Assembly: GCA_003117195.1 (NCBI GenBank)
Contig: BDSI01000023.1
Span: 124,001 to 188,000 of the forward strand
Reading direction: 5' to 3'
Origin: Eudorina sp. 2006-703-Eu-15
Lineage: Eukaryota; Chlorophyta; Chlorophyceae; Chlamydomonadales; Volvocaceae
DNA: 64,000 nt
A program made the position numbers and the translations under genes. Of this stretch, positions 44,069 through 56,115 are shown piece by piece; position 1 is the first letter of the stretch, and each line of letters begins with the position of its first letter. The notes below the pieces were generated by a model, which was given only the letters and a program-made list of their open reading frames with translations, ran no database searches and was not told where the DNA came from.

Positions 44069-47000
44069 ATGTGGGTGAACTTCCAACGGACTCGTGGATG
44101 TTGGGCGAATCCGTGCATCCAGTATGTAAGATTTCGAATTGGGACACATTTCTTTTTCGGAACTGAGATCAGAGCATTACATCACGATTGTTTCTCTGAG
44201 CGGCGACTCTGCACGACCGCCTCAGCTTCTGCAGGCTCCGACACCTCTGCAAGCTTGCTCGACGATCTAGTCAATCATGAGCGCAGTGGCGTACCCCCGG
44301 CAGCTGGCACAGCTGGCTCTTCGCGTTTCGACTTGCGACGAATGCACAGGCTGCTGGCGGCGCTGGGTGATCCGCACCGTGGACTTAAAGCAGTGCATGT
44401 GGCCGGAAGCAAGGGTGGGTGGCCGAGATCTGTGGCATGGAGGACCGGAGGGCGTTTTAACCGTCACTGGCACGTCACGGTCTGACTCGAAGGCGCGAAA
44501 AGTGAAGCTAGCTCACACCGCAGCGTTTGCCCAGCACAAGTTGCCACAAGTTCCTCAATCATGTTGGGTTACAGCAGTCGTAGCTTCCAAGGAAAACACG
44601 GCAGCGTCGCGGCAGTGTCGCCACACTGTACTGTTTTTGCACGGATTGCACGCGCAACAGGGCCCCCCACCGGACATGCGTGACAGCCAAGTCGATGCCT
44701 CGGGAACTTGTATGTGGACTCTCCTTGCTTGGTGCTTCCCCAGAACCGCACCGCACGCGTGCAACACCAGGGAGATACTGGGCAAGACCACGGGGTCTGG
44801 GCATGACATGGCCCGTGCTGAATGGCCCCCGTCTGCGGCCGCGCCATTCGGATACATCGCGGTGACATCGCTAACGGCCGCCTAATGGCCACCGAAAGAG
44901 AAACCTGACAGCAGCAGCAGGCGCGGCGCCAGCTCATTCATTCACGGCACTGCCTGGCGCGCTGCCAGCGCAACAGGACAGTGGCCCCCACAGCAGGTGC
45001 GGACATCCGGTAGTGATGATCCGGACCGCCGGTCCGCTGCTGGCGGAGGGGAAGGGAACACGGCCCGCTATGGGTGGGGCAGCAGGAGGAGGAGGAGGAG
45101 GAGGAAGCCGTTGCAATCATGAAACTCGAACGCGACAATTTTGCCGTGCTGGTAGCGGCAACCCAACGCTGCAGTCTGCCCTCCCTGCCCAAGCAGAGCC
45201 CAGGTCAGCAAGGCAGACGCAAACGCATGCGGCCAACAACCTCGTCCGGCCACACCGTCGGTACTCAGCGGGCCTCCCCCGCCAGCGTCCGTTCCATCAC
45301 GCATCCCTGTCTGACCGCCCTTCAATGTTGGTTTGGGCCGATGGCATATGGTGAAGGCGAGCTACTGTTGAAGTGGAATTTAGGCTCATTTGATGAGCCG
45401 GATTCGCACGGCGATGTGGTTCGCTGAGCCCTCCGTGACGACGTTCTGAGATGCTGATCCATGAGCCTTCGGCCTGTCTAGACATCGCTTGTTCTGGCGG
45501 GTGATGCCCGGAGGGACACCCCCGCCCCTACCTGCACACCGCCCACTTCAGACTGCACCTCCCCAAACCCACGCCCTTCTTCAACCGACCGCTCCCCGTC
45601 CCTCCTCCCCGCAGGCAAGGGCTCCACCGTGACCCTGCTGGCGCACGTCCTGGCGTCAGCGGGATACCGCGCCGGGGTGTACACCTCGCCCCACCTCCTA
45701 GCACTGGAGGAGCGCATCGCGGTGGCGCAGCCGGGGGCCACCTCCCCGCGCCCCCGCCCCGTGGCGCCTGACGACCTGGCCTTCTTGCTCCGCCGCCACG
45801 CGGATGCCATCCGCTCCCGGGTGGCGGCGGAGGGCGGCGAGCTGAGCCACTTCGAGGTGGTGACCGCCCTCGCGTTCAGGTGCTTGGGTTCCGGGTGTTA
45901 ATTGAAAAACAGTCCAGACACACCCAGCCCAGGTTCGGGTGTGGCGCGGAGCAGGAGCGGGTGCGGAGTCCAACACCAAGGGACGCGGGTGGCGGTGGTG
46001 ATGGTGGTGATAGTGGTCGCAGTGGCGGCGGATGCCTGGGGGCGGCGCCTCCATCTCCCTCGCACCGCTTGAGTGCCCCGGGGGCCGCAGCCGCGGACCC
46101 GGCCTCCGCCCTCCCAGCCCAGCGCCGCACCGCCGTCCGCCATCCGCCGTCCGCCACCGCAGATACTTCGCCGACTGCTCAGTGGACGTGGCCGTGGTGG
46201 AGACGGGCCTGGGCGGGGTGACAGACGCCACCAACGTCTTCCCGGCCGAGAACCTGCAGACGGCAGTGATCACCGGGTTAGGTGCGTCCTCAGTGGGGTC
46301 AGGTATCCAGTGGGGAACGGAGCGTTGAGGGGGACCATGCCTCGTCCCCGTGGGCGGGAACCCTTCCTGGAGTGAAGGGCTCTGCGGTCGCTGACACATT
46401 CGGGAGCGTTCAGCTGGGCTGTCAGCGAAGCGGGATGTCAGCCGGTAGCGGTATAGGGTCAACCGGCGCTGGTTGTGTGATGCCGCCTGCGCCGCTGAGG
46501 CCGCGTGCGCCCTAGGGTCCTCCTCCTCGTCCTCCTCCTCGTCCTCCTCCTCCTCCACCTCCTCCTCCACCTCCTCCTCCTCCTCCTCCTCGTCCTCCTC
46601 CTCCTCCTCCAACTCCTCGTCCTCCTACTCGTCGCCTTCCTGCGCCGATGGGTCGCAGGTATGGAGCACGTGGAGGCGCTGGGCGGCAGCCTGAGGTCCA
46701 TCGCGGCGGCCAAGGCGGGCATCCTGCGGCCCGGCCGGCCGCTGGTGCTGTCCCGCCAGGTGCACCCGGAGGCGGTGGAGGTGGTGCTGGCGGAGGCGGA
46801 GGCGCGGGGCTGCCCCGTGGTGCGGGCGGAGCGAGCGGTGAGGCGAGGGGCGAGGGCCGAGTCAGGGGCCGGAGGCGGTGCCGGAGGGGACGTGGGGGGC
46901 CACGTGGGGGGCTAGGCGTGGGGCCACGTGGGGGGGGGTCTGAAAGGGAGTGTGGTCCCGTGAGCCGGACGTGACTACGGACGCGTGGCGCTCCCGGGTT

Positions 47001-48691
47001 TTGGCTTACGCGTCACTCGGTGAATCCCGGCAGGCAACCCCTCCGGGCAGACGAGTCCCGCCCCCATCCCCCCACCAACGCCCCATGCACTTGGATGCCG
47101 CGCCAGGTGTCCGTGCGCTCGCACGGCATGGAGCTGGACCCGCACCGGCTTGGCCAGGCGGTTTCGGAGCGGCTAACCCTGGATCTTCTCCCAGAGCGGG
47201 ACTTCGGCCCCAGCACGGGCAGTAGCGCCGGCAGTGGCAGTGGCAGTGGCATCGGCTTGAGCAGTAGCGCAGGAGGCGGAACTGGCGGCACCCCCCTGGA
47301 GGTGCAGGTGGGGCTCGTGGGGCCGCACCAGCAGGACAATGTGGCCGCGGCGGTGGCGGCCGCCCGGGTGCTGCGGCGGCAGGGCTGGCAGGTGCCGGAT
47401 GAGGCGCTGGCGGCGGGACTGCGGGAGGCCCATTTGCCGGGCAGGTTCCAGGTGCGAGGTGCAAGAGGCGGGAGTGAAAGCGGAAGCAGCCCTGCACCAC
47501 CCAGCCCGGCGCCAGGCGGGACGTGGGAGGTGCTGCCGGGTGGAGACGGAAGAAGGAGGAGGGGTTGCAAACGAGCCACGGCAGCCTGCTGCCCTGGGCC
47601 GAACCAGCTCAGTCGCTGCGGTGCTCCCGGCCGCCCTGTCCTGCGAGGGCGCACGTCTTGTCAGTCGGCTACCTCCAACGCGTCTGCCTTCGTCTGTGCA
47701 CCTGGTCACAGCCTCTCCTCGTGTGTTACATAATGAGCGTCCCTGGCCATCCTCGCACCCGTGCTCCCTCTCCCGCTGCCGCTGCCACTGCCAATTGCCA
47801 CTTCACACTCCCGGTCCCGCTGCCCCTCGGCGGCCCCAGGTGGTCAAGCTGCCCGGACAGGACGGCCCCTGGCTGGTGCTGGACGGCGCACACACCGCTG
47901 AGAGCGCCGCCGCCCTGGCGATCAGTCTTAGGACGGCCTTTCCCGGGCCTTCCGGCAGTATCAGCGGTAGCAGCAGTAGCAGCAGCAGTAGCAGCACCAG
48001 CGGCGCCGATGTGGGTCACCCAGTGGCGCTGGTGCTGGCTATGGCGGACGACAAGGACCACCGAGGGGTGGTGACGGCGCTCCGGAGCCTCCAGCCCAAG
48101 GTGGTGGTCTTCACGTCGGTGCCCATCGCGGGGAGCTACCGCCGGGCAGCCGCGCCGGGTAAGGCTGCGGCTGTGTTGGCGGGTCTGACATACACCTTTA
48201 GGGCACTGAAAGAGCCCCTTGTTGCCTATGCTACGCTTTGCAACGCCGTGTATGCATTACATGGGATTGCAGGGATGTTGATGCGGGTACACCCTCTAGA
48301 TGTACAGGAGGGCTGTGCTCCTGCGCAGCGACGGGCAACAGAAGCTCGCAGGCGCAATGATGCACTCTGACTCGCTTCTGCTTTTGGGCCATGTCCTGTC
48401 CCGTCTGCCGCGCACCTCCCTCGCGTGGCAGGCACGCTGGCGGGTCAATGGCAGGCGGCGGCCATCCTGTCCTCCGCCACGCAGCGGCCGTTCCGCTGCC
48501 GGGAGCTGGTGCAGGCCAGTTTGGGGGCCGCCCTGGAGAAGGCCCGACAGGAGCTGCGCGGGGTGCGGGCGGGGCTGGGGCTGGGGCCGGGTGTAGGCTC
48601 CCCTGGAGTCATCCTGGTGGCGGGTTCGCTGCACGCGGTGGCGCAGGCCCACAAGCTGCCCGAGCTGCAGCCGCTGCTGCAGGGCGCCTGA
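44069..48691 (+). CDS. Dihydrofolate synthase / folylpolyglutamate synthase (FolC family)
   Basis: ATP-dependent ligase adding glutamate to dihydropteroate or folates in folate biosynthesis. Exons 44069-44414, 45615-45879, 46163-46281, 46659-46837, 47107-47451, 47840-48158 and 48432-48691 agree in phase (610 aa). The P-loop HVAGSKGKGST spans exons 1-2 (residues about 110-120) and is followed by YTSPHLLALEERI. YFADCSVDVAVVETGLGG and MEHVEALGGSLRSIAAAKAG match family motifs. Exon 5 has VGLVGPHQQDNVAAAVAAA, and exon 6 has LVLDGAHTAESA, the C-domain motif. The wording is closer to plant dihydrofolate synthases (GLA1 type) than to FPGS; activity cannot be decided here. The first ~55 residues are unlike the family and may be a mitochondrial presequence. 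The start at 44069 is the only ATG before the domain in that frame. Ser/Gly runs in exons 5 and 6 are algal inserts. Confidence 0.9.
46513..46640 (+). repeat. TCC/CCT polypyrimidine microsatellite
   Basis: An almost pure pyrimidine tract of about 125 bp made of TCC units with scattered G and A. It lies in the intron 46282-46658 and ends shortly before the acceptor at 46657-46658. Confidence 0.92.
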
Positions 48692-50434
48692 AGAGATGAA
48701 GGCGTATTGGCGGCTGGTCCCTGGAAGTGCGATGGTAGGTAGAGGTGGGCGACAGTGCGGGGAGCGCCGAGGCGCCGTTGTGATGATGTATTGATGCGTT
48801 GGCAGTTGTGCCGTTGGTATCACGAATACGGTACGTGCGACCGGAAGGGTGCACCGACCTGTGGGTCCCCGCCGCAGGAGGCTCGCAAGCACTGAAGCGG
48901 AGGAACGCCAGTTTCAGTCGCTGAACGGGCGAATCCACGTCATGTCTATGTTGCATGGGCGCCCAGCCGAGAGACCATGGGGTGCGGCGTTCGAAGCCCG
49001 ACAAAAATAGTATAATGGCGGTTCTAGGACAGCTCCGATTAACCCCCAACTAACTTGTGTTCGGCACCCCCAAACCCCCTCAGCCGTACAGGAGTTGAAA
49101 TGGGAGTTGGCAGCTGCGCGAGTGTGAGCAGGTAGTTGTACGCCAGCTCGGCTGGGAAGCTACCTCACTGTAGTGACGCACACGGGCAGTTGGCGGTTGT
49201 CGGTAGGCGCGCGAGTGGGAGCGGGCAGTTGAGCGGGCACACGTGTGGAAAGCTGCGGCTGAGTACGGCGGAGCACGGCGGAGGCTGGCGGTTGGCGCGC
49301 CGCGCGAGTGGGAGTGCATAGTCGCGCGCGCGCCATTTGGGAAGCTGCGTGTGCGCTGCGTGTTAACTCAGAGAGACGCATGGGGCTGATCCTGTTTGCA
49401 TGAGCTGCCTCGGGGTGCACACGGTTTCACACGGCTGACAGTTGGACCCGAGCACGGGTGGAACTCGCTGGAGTGCATGACAGGCGCTGGGGGAGGGGCA
49501 CGTGCGGGCGCAGGGGCGGGGGGGCGCAGGGGCGGCTCGCAAGGAACTCGGCGGTGGCTTGGGGGTGCAGCAAGTCGTGTTTGTGGTGGTGCTGGCCGCT
49601 CTGTCAGCCGTGGAGCATGCCAGGAGACGGTTTAGGGCAGGAACTAGAGCGGTGCAGAAGCAAGGCGGCTTCAGTAACGCGGTCGAAGAGGACGCTCCTG
49701 GCCCGCTAGAGGTGAAGAAGGCCGAGGCCGTCACAGGTTTATGGAGGCGGCTGCACGAGTTCACAAGCCTGAGGGCTGCCATGGAAGGGATGGCGGGAAG
49801 TGGGTGTAGAGCACCCTCTGCTAGCGGTGCAGAATGGAGGTGGGAGTAAGAACCCGTGGCTGTGGTAGCAAGAATGAACGATGGTACGCACGTCACCCCT
49901 TCCCGCCATGGATGCCATTGTTGCAGGGCATGCGCACGCAAAGGAAGCGTGACCAGGCCAGAACCACGCAGCACCCTTTCCTTTCCCCTTCCGCCTTCCC
50001 CCTCCACGCCTGCCCAGCCGCTGCTGGTGGCTGCCTGACTACCTTACCGCCGGCCTCAGCTCACCATATGGTACTTATGCAGGGTGGTGCCCGGCGGCAG
50101 GTGCAGCAGCTTGGGATCGCACACCTCCTCCGTCACCAGCGCGGTGGTCCTCCACTCTCACTTCGTTACACTTCCTGGAGCTACGGCGACAGGGAGACGC
50201 GGCTGTTTTCCACATTTTTCCAGCATCACGAGGCACGTTCCTACATAGCTGTGAGCTGGTGTCCCGCGCTCCCGCCCACTGAATGACTTTGGCTGCAAGT
50301 CAGCCAACACCATAGTTGGTAAGGCAGTGCTGCCCAATGCACCTTTGCCTTGGATTCTTCTGTCAAGCCCTGTCCCCAGCCACAACCAGCCATAAGTCGG
50401 CCCTGTTTTTTATTGGTAGTCATGGGCAGCTTGT

Positions 50435-50538
50435 ACAGCTATGGGCCTGAAACACAGCTGCTGAGTCGCCTTGTTTCGGTGCTACCCTCAACATCGAAAC
50501 AAGGAGAATCAGCAGCCGTGTTTCAGGCCCATAGCTGT
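50435..50538. repeat. 44-bp near-perfect inverted repeat with 16-nt loop
   Basis: Arms 50435-50478 and 50495-50538 are complementary at 41 of 44 positions. The left arm begins ACAGCTATGGGCCTGAAACA and ends CCTTGTTTCG; the loop is GTGCTACCCTCAACAT. A TGTAA signal overlaps the right end (50536-50540). No coding gene surrounds it. The shape fits a small-RNA precursor or a very short palindromic element. Confidence 0.9.
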
Positions 50539-51252
50539 AACCCACGGAATAGAGCTTCTACCCCTTCCGGACCTTCCTACAGCTGTACACGGAAACTCTC
50601 TTCCTTGCAAGTCCCAACGCAAGCTAGTCGCCGCGCCCCATCAGGGGAGACCCGCGGGAAGGTCGTCCGGACCGTGAGGATCCCGTTAGACAGCTAGGGA
50701 CAGCTGTTGCCTGCTGCTGCCGTGAGGAGGTGCTGACACCAGCAGCTGGCCTGCCCAGCCCTCGCAGGTCGAGATGACCGAATGCCAGATGCTGCATGGC
50801 AGCTACAAGGCCAACCGGGCATCCATTACAGCTGGCGGCCTCTCAATCCATTACACAACTAGCTAGATAGTTCCCCGTGTGTTTAGATTAGAGACCCGCC
50901 CGACCCAAACCAAGCACCAGTACGGTATACTTACCATATTAACCTGCGAATGTAAAACATGAAAACGGCAACAAGGCAGCCGCGCCACCACCGACAAAAG
51001 TTGCAGAACAACCAGCAGTACCCCGTGTGTGCTTACTGCTCCACGAAACGGGCCGTGCCGCGAACTCCAGCCCGTGGCTTCAGTCAGCAACCTTCTCGAC
51101 CGAATCTCGTCCAACCCGAATCTCGTCCAGCAGGGACCCACCAGCTCACGAGACACCCCCCACCAGTCTGCGAACCTACGGTCGCTTAGATCGCCATAAT
51201 CAGTCCCAGCCGCAGCTCAGCGGCCGTCAACAGCTGGCACTCCTACGTGCAC

Positions 51253-51308
51253 CGTCGCTGCCGTCAGCTATCAAACTCCAGGTGGTCGCTGCCGTCAGCT
51301 ATCAAACT
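51253..51308 (+). repeat. Direct repeat of about 24 bp
   Basis: GTCGCTGCCGTCAGCTATCA followed by AACT occurs twice, about 31 bp apart start to start, in non-coding DNA. Confidence 0.75.
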
Positions 51309-52563
51309 ATGTCGTGGCGCCCCTCCTTCAGGGAGGTGCTTGATGTAACCGTTACAAGGCGGACCCTTAGTCCCGACTGGGCGTCCAACGGGCCCAGGTA
51401 GCTTCATAGGCGCCTCATCTCATCAACCGCTACCAAGGACGGCGCACCCATTCTCCATCACCCCGGGGGGTGGGGTCAAACTGGAAAAAGAAAGAAACCC
51501 GAAAAACGAACCCGGGCACACCCAGAGATACTCAGGGGGTGGGGTCGGAAAGCCATACTGGCCAACACACCAGGGTGCCAGTGCGCCAGGGTTGCCGCTC
51601 CTGGAAACCGCACCAGGACCCGACGAATCACACGGCGGAAAGGTGCTGCTGCACTTAAAACCCAACCAACAAAATCTTTCTTGACAGATCCGCAGTTCGC
51701 AGTTGTGTTTTAGCCACGGGATGCATGCAGAGCATCCAGTACAAGCTTGACGGGACTGATCCAGGGTCGCCTACAGCCCTACATACACTGCGTCAAACCG
51801 ATTCCCACGGCTACGGATCTGCCAGACGATGAATGAAAGCATGCAATAGCCGGGAACACAAATCGTTGCCAACGTCAAGCATAAAAGGGCTGGATTGGCG
51901 GGAAATCTTCCGGCCACTAGACAAGCCGGGCCAGATGCGGCAAATCAAAGCGGAGCACACCCCTCAATGCAAACATGATGGAACCATCCCGAACTAGACC
52001 GAGGCAACCATCAGTCTTATTCAATGCGTCATCCAGGCGGCTGTCCTGGGCGATCGGGCCCCCCAAGCAGCCGCGGGCGCCTCCCTTCTCACGGAGTACA
52101 GTGCTAGCACTCGGTAAAGCGCGACATAATGCTCACAGTACCAGGTCGTAATATGACCGCATGCGTCCGAGTGAAGGAGAACGAACACACATGATCGAAC
52201 GCGGCCAAGCGTGGCACAAAAGACATACGGAATTCCGCAGCGTGCATGCACCGTTAAAGACCCCTCGGCAGCCACGACCTGCGTTCTGATTCCCTGTGCA
52301 CCCTCCACACAGCAGCATGCAAGTAAATGGCTTCAACCGCACCACGGCTGTACACCCGAGCATATAATACAGTGGGTTGCCGCTGCAGCAGAGCGGCAGC
52401 AGCATGCGACAACGCTTGCCCGGCCCCCGCCGAGAGCACACCACCGTGTGGCCAATCAGCACCTAGTACACAATCTTGTTCTTCTCTTCTGTGCCTTGCA
52501 GCAGGCACTCTTTTGTTTCCTGACAGGGTCAAAGGATAGCCCTCCCTTTTCGGGAACAAACGC

Positions 52564-54831
52564 TCACACACGCACGCCGCCCTTGGAGTAGAAACCCGGT
52601 GTACGCTCCGAGACCGTGTTATCCTCATAGATCTTGACGCGCCGGATGGGGGGCGAGTAGAGGTGCACCGTCACACCGCCCTGCAGCTGCCAGTCGTTGG
52701 CTCCGCGCCCCTTGTTGCAGGAGTCCAGGGCCTCGCTGTCCATGTAGCACCCGACTGAGTGCAGCGCGAGGTGGTCGTTGATGTACCCCACGTCGCCGAT
52801 CTGTTACGACCGCAGGAGGAACCGGTGAAGGGTTTGGGCTGAATGAGTTGCGCGGCCTTCCGTCGAAGAATTTCACGTACTGCCAAATGCTACCCAAGTA
52901 CTGCGCGAGATCTGATCTGATCTGCTCATCCGGGGGCGCCCCGCCGTGCACATCCGTGTAGCGGCATTCCGATGACACAGTCGCACTTCGCCCGACATCA
53001 TCCCCGGAGCAGCAATGCAACCCCGGAGACCCCCGGAGGAGCAGCTCGGGGCCGCCGCCGCCCGTCCACACATCACGGGCATGTCCCAGCGACCGCTCTC
53101 CCCCCCTCCCTCCCTCCTTCGCCCCTCCCTCCCTCCCTCCCTCCCTCGCCCCTCACCTTCATGTCGTGGACCTCCTTGGCCTCCACGAACACAGAGCTGC
53201 CCTGCTGCTCATCGCCACCACCGGGCGGCAGCGGCTCACCGCTCGGGTCCGCCCGCTGGTACTGCACCTCCCGCATCTCACCGTCCAGCACCGCCAGCCA
53301 GCAATGCGACGCGGCGTGGTTGTGCACGCGGGACACTTGCCCGGCCTTCCAACACAACACCTGGTCGGGGCAGAACAGGCAGCCGTGGGCAGGGCGCCGT
53401 GGGGGAGCTTGCGGGCGCGCGAAGTTCGGCATTATCGCCACTTCGGCATTGTCGCCACTGCCCCGCCACAACCCCGCACTGCCCCGCTGCTGCGAGGAGC
53501 CCCCCCCCCTCAGGTGTTTTGCAGTACGGGAACTCAGGGGCACTCTGGCACCCATTCATGTGATTGAATGCCGCGCTGATCGAGTAGCTGAAATTTCTTA
53601 ATGCTGTCCCCAATGCGCAGCGTATCCACACCGGGGACCAAGTCGCAGCGCTGGGACAGGAGCCCCTGTGACCTGCCCCTGGTGCACCTCGAAACCGTCC
53701 GCGAACATGAAACTACCCGCCCTCGCGGCACTACAGGACGCACTTACAATGAGCTCAAAGTCATCGTTGGCCTCCACGAGGTTGCGCACGTAGTGGACGT
53801 CGTTGAAAAGCGCAAAGCGCTTCCAGTCACCCGGGTTGCGCAGCGTGTAGCTCTGCGCACGAGGCAGCGGGACAGCGGCAACCAGCGTGCTTCAAGCGTC
53901 GAGATGCTCGCGGGAGAGGGAGGGGGGGCGGCAACCCATCCCGACCAGTCGGGAGGAGCCATGAATTACGCCGAGGGTGTAAATTACTTGCGGCATGCCT
54001 CTGGATAGGCATGCGCATGAAAGATGCACGTCGGGGACCAAAAAAGCCCACGGAAAGGCAACGTGAGTGTGGGCACGTTCACCGGACACGCACAAAAACG
54101 TCACCAGGCGTGAGGTTGATGACGCAGAATTTTGTTGCGCAAGACAGACGGAGTCCTCGTGTGGGTGCATGTAGAGCGCTGGACACATGAGTGGCAGACA
54201 GCCCTACGCGGCAACTCACCTTCAGAAGCTCCTGCACGCGATCGTTGAGCCGCTCGAAGGACACCGGGTCCTGATTATTGTCAATCTTGAAGCCGGCGTC
54301 CTTCTCTGCCTGGAACGCCTCGCGCAGCTGTGCGAGCAGTTGCTCGATGAGCAGCGAACCCTTGGCTGATTCCTGACCGCGACAACAGTTCCTGGTCGCG
54401 GCATCTGGCACGGCAGCTGCCTGCATCAAGATGGGCACCCAAGCTATTCAGCGGTGGGCGTCAGGGTACTGGGGAACCCTTACATCGTTACATGTAATCG
54501 CGTGCAGGAGGTTCCAAGACCTCGATGCGTCCAAGACCTCGCTACCATGCGCAAAAACAACTGCGTATAAATATGGTGATAGCTCTGCACTTCGCGCGGT
54601 AATGCCTGACAATTCCCAAGGTCAACTGGTTACATTTGAAGCCGATCGAAGGAGCAGTACCCAGTACAGCGTATGATCTCAACATAATTGCCATTCATTC
54701 TGTAGTGCTCTCTTTATAAATCTGCGTCATACCGACTGACCCGTAGCTGTCGCTGTAGGATGGCCGAGTCTCACCTTGTAGTCCACAACGACAACAGCGT
54801 CATCGCTTGCTGAAACAGGTGTGCCTGGCAT
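52564..54831 (-). CDS. Cysteine dioxygenase (type I)
   Basis: Non-haem iron cupin that oxidises L-cysteine to cysteine sulfinate. Exons 54775-54831, 54220-54372, 53748-53852, 53157-53360 and 52564-52800 all join in phase 0 (251 aa). The core has YTLRNPGDWKRFALFND and YVRNLVEANDDFELI. The metal site is RVHNHAASHCW (His 118, His 120), with the third His in LALHSVGC (His 187). Cys 125 and Tyr 221 (HLYSPP) occupy the positions of the mammalian Cys-Tyr cofactor. The C-terminal SPPIRRVKIYE fits the family. It is about 50 aa longer than mammalian enzymes, mainly at the N-terminus and in the insert DPSGEPLPPGGGDEQQGSS. The short first exon (MPGTPVSASDDAVVVVDYK) is supported by a good donor and phase, not by homology. 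No targeting signal is evident. Confidence 0.93.
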
Positions 54832-56115
54832 TTTGTAGGAAAGCGGTTGGTCTCAAGCGGGCGAACTCCCAGCAAGGTTGTTGCTGCTTGCAGATAATTT
54901 CTTCACGTGTTCAAGAGGTTTTGATACTTATAGGTATGATGATACGTGTTGCATATCATTGATGAAGATATCAATGCTGACTGCTTATGTGATGGCTGTA
55001 CCGAGGACCGCTGCAGCGAGGCCTCGAGGCCAAAATCAACCGTTTCTAGTACCTGAAAGGTACACTTGCCATGTGCCGCGCTATATGCATCATCCAGTAG
55101 ATATTTTAAATTCCTTACTGTGCTGTGATTCCAGGCACCATGAACCTTTGTCACGCCCACCATCACCTGTACCGGTACCGAACTTCTGCGATCTATATTC
55201 AAGTCCGTTGTGTGCGGGATAAAAAACGCTGAATTATTCTCCTTATTACTGGGATTTGTCTGCCGGCAATCCGGATGGATGGCAATGTAAACACTTTCGA
55301 ACTCCGACGCGCCGACGCCCTTAACGTTGAATGCCGACAGCAACTATCAGTATGGATTGGACTTATACAATCGCCCGTTTCCGTGCGTGCCATCGCGATC
55401 AACAAAGTATTAAGTGTACCTAATCCCTATAGCAGTTACCAGACACGACCAGACAGGGACCCAACCTGACGGGACTGCTCAGGCAAGCGTATATAACCCG
55501 ACACGCTGTAGAGAACTACATCGTCTACCGGGCATGGATTAGCTGCGTTGGAACACGTTGAGACCTCTCACGACGGCATGCATTCGTAACACAGTGAACT
55601 ACGGTAGACGGTGCACACACCGTATCTGTTTTGGACCCTGTGCGGTTTCTGCGGGTTTCTGCGTGTCCGGACCTCATGCGGGTCTGGACTTCACGGACCT
55701 CACGGACCTTGCGCTGCGTCTCCAGAGCAAGCCAGCTCTCTTTTTCATGAACACTCCCTTCTTGGACGAGTACCCCGCATCCTCGCAGCGCTCGGCATGA
55801 TGGCATCGTGCCGCCAGGACACGCTCCTGCGGCCTCCAACAGGAGGTCCGCGCACCAGCGATGCGATCCCATGCGATACCAGCACTTACATCAGTAAGCA
55901 CCACCCCCACCAGCAAGCACACACCCGCCCGCCTGCACCATCGGTGCACGCCGTTGAACCCAGTCACACACGCCGACGCGCGCCAACCATGCCCAAAGGT
56001 GTCGGGGTCGGTGTCGGGGTCGGATGTTCGACGGATTCCTGTTCCTCTGAACTCCTCGGAGCCCCCAACCCTCCCCGCCCCACCCCACCCCAGCGCCGGC
56101 CCCCTTCCCATTTCC
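54832..56115. other. Intergenic: cysteine dioxygenase promoter and 3' UTR of the coiled-coil gene
   Basis: No gene is recognised. 54840-55560 is AT-richer and should contain the dioxygenase promoter (minus strand). The right part holds the 3' UTR of the upstream minus-strand gene with a TGTAA signal at 55886. Confidence 0.45.
55886..55890 (-). terminator. TGTAA polyadenylation signal of the coiled-coil gene
   Basis: TTACA on the plus strand is TGTAA on the minus strand, 226 bp after the stop codon of the coiled-coil gene. Confidence 0.5.

Larger units (their letters stand above)
48692..52563. other. Long gene-poor interval between convergent genes
   Basis: About 3.9 kb lie between the folate gene (+) and cysteine dioxygenase (-). 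49080-49340 holds diverged GCGAGTGGGAG-type repeats. 49502-49849 (+) has an open frame of 115 codons with a hydrophobic stretch (VVFVVVLAALSAV) and the tail VTGLWRRLHEFTSLRA. It looks slightly protein-like but no family is recognised, and the opposite strand is also open. 50435-50538 is a long hairpin. 50800-52500 is less GC-rich with no feature identified beyond a short direct repeat at 51253-51308. Confidence 0.45.

Noticed and set aside
49363..50007. 214-codon minus-strand open frame in the gene-poor interval
   Set aside because: The composition is Ser/Thr/Pro/Cys-rich without motifs. The opposite strand is also open, and no splice partners or homology were recognised.
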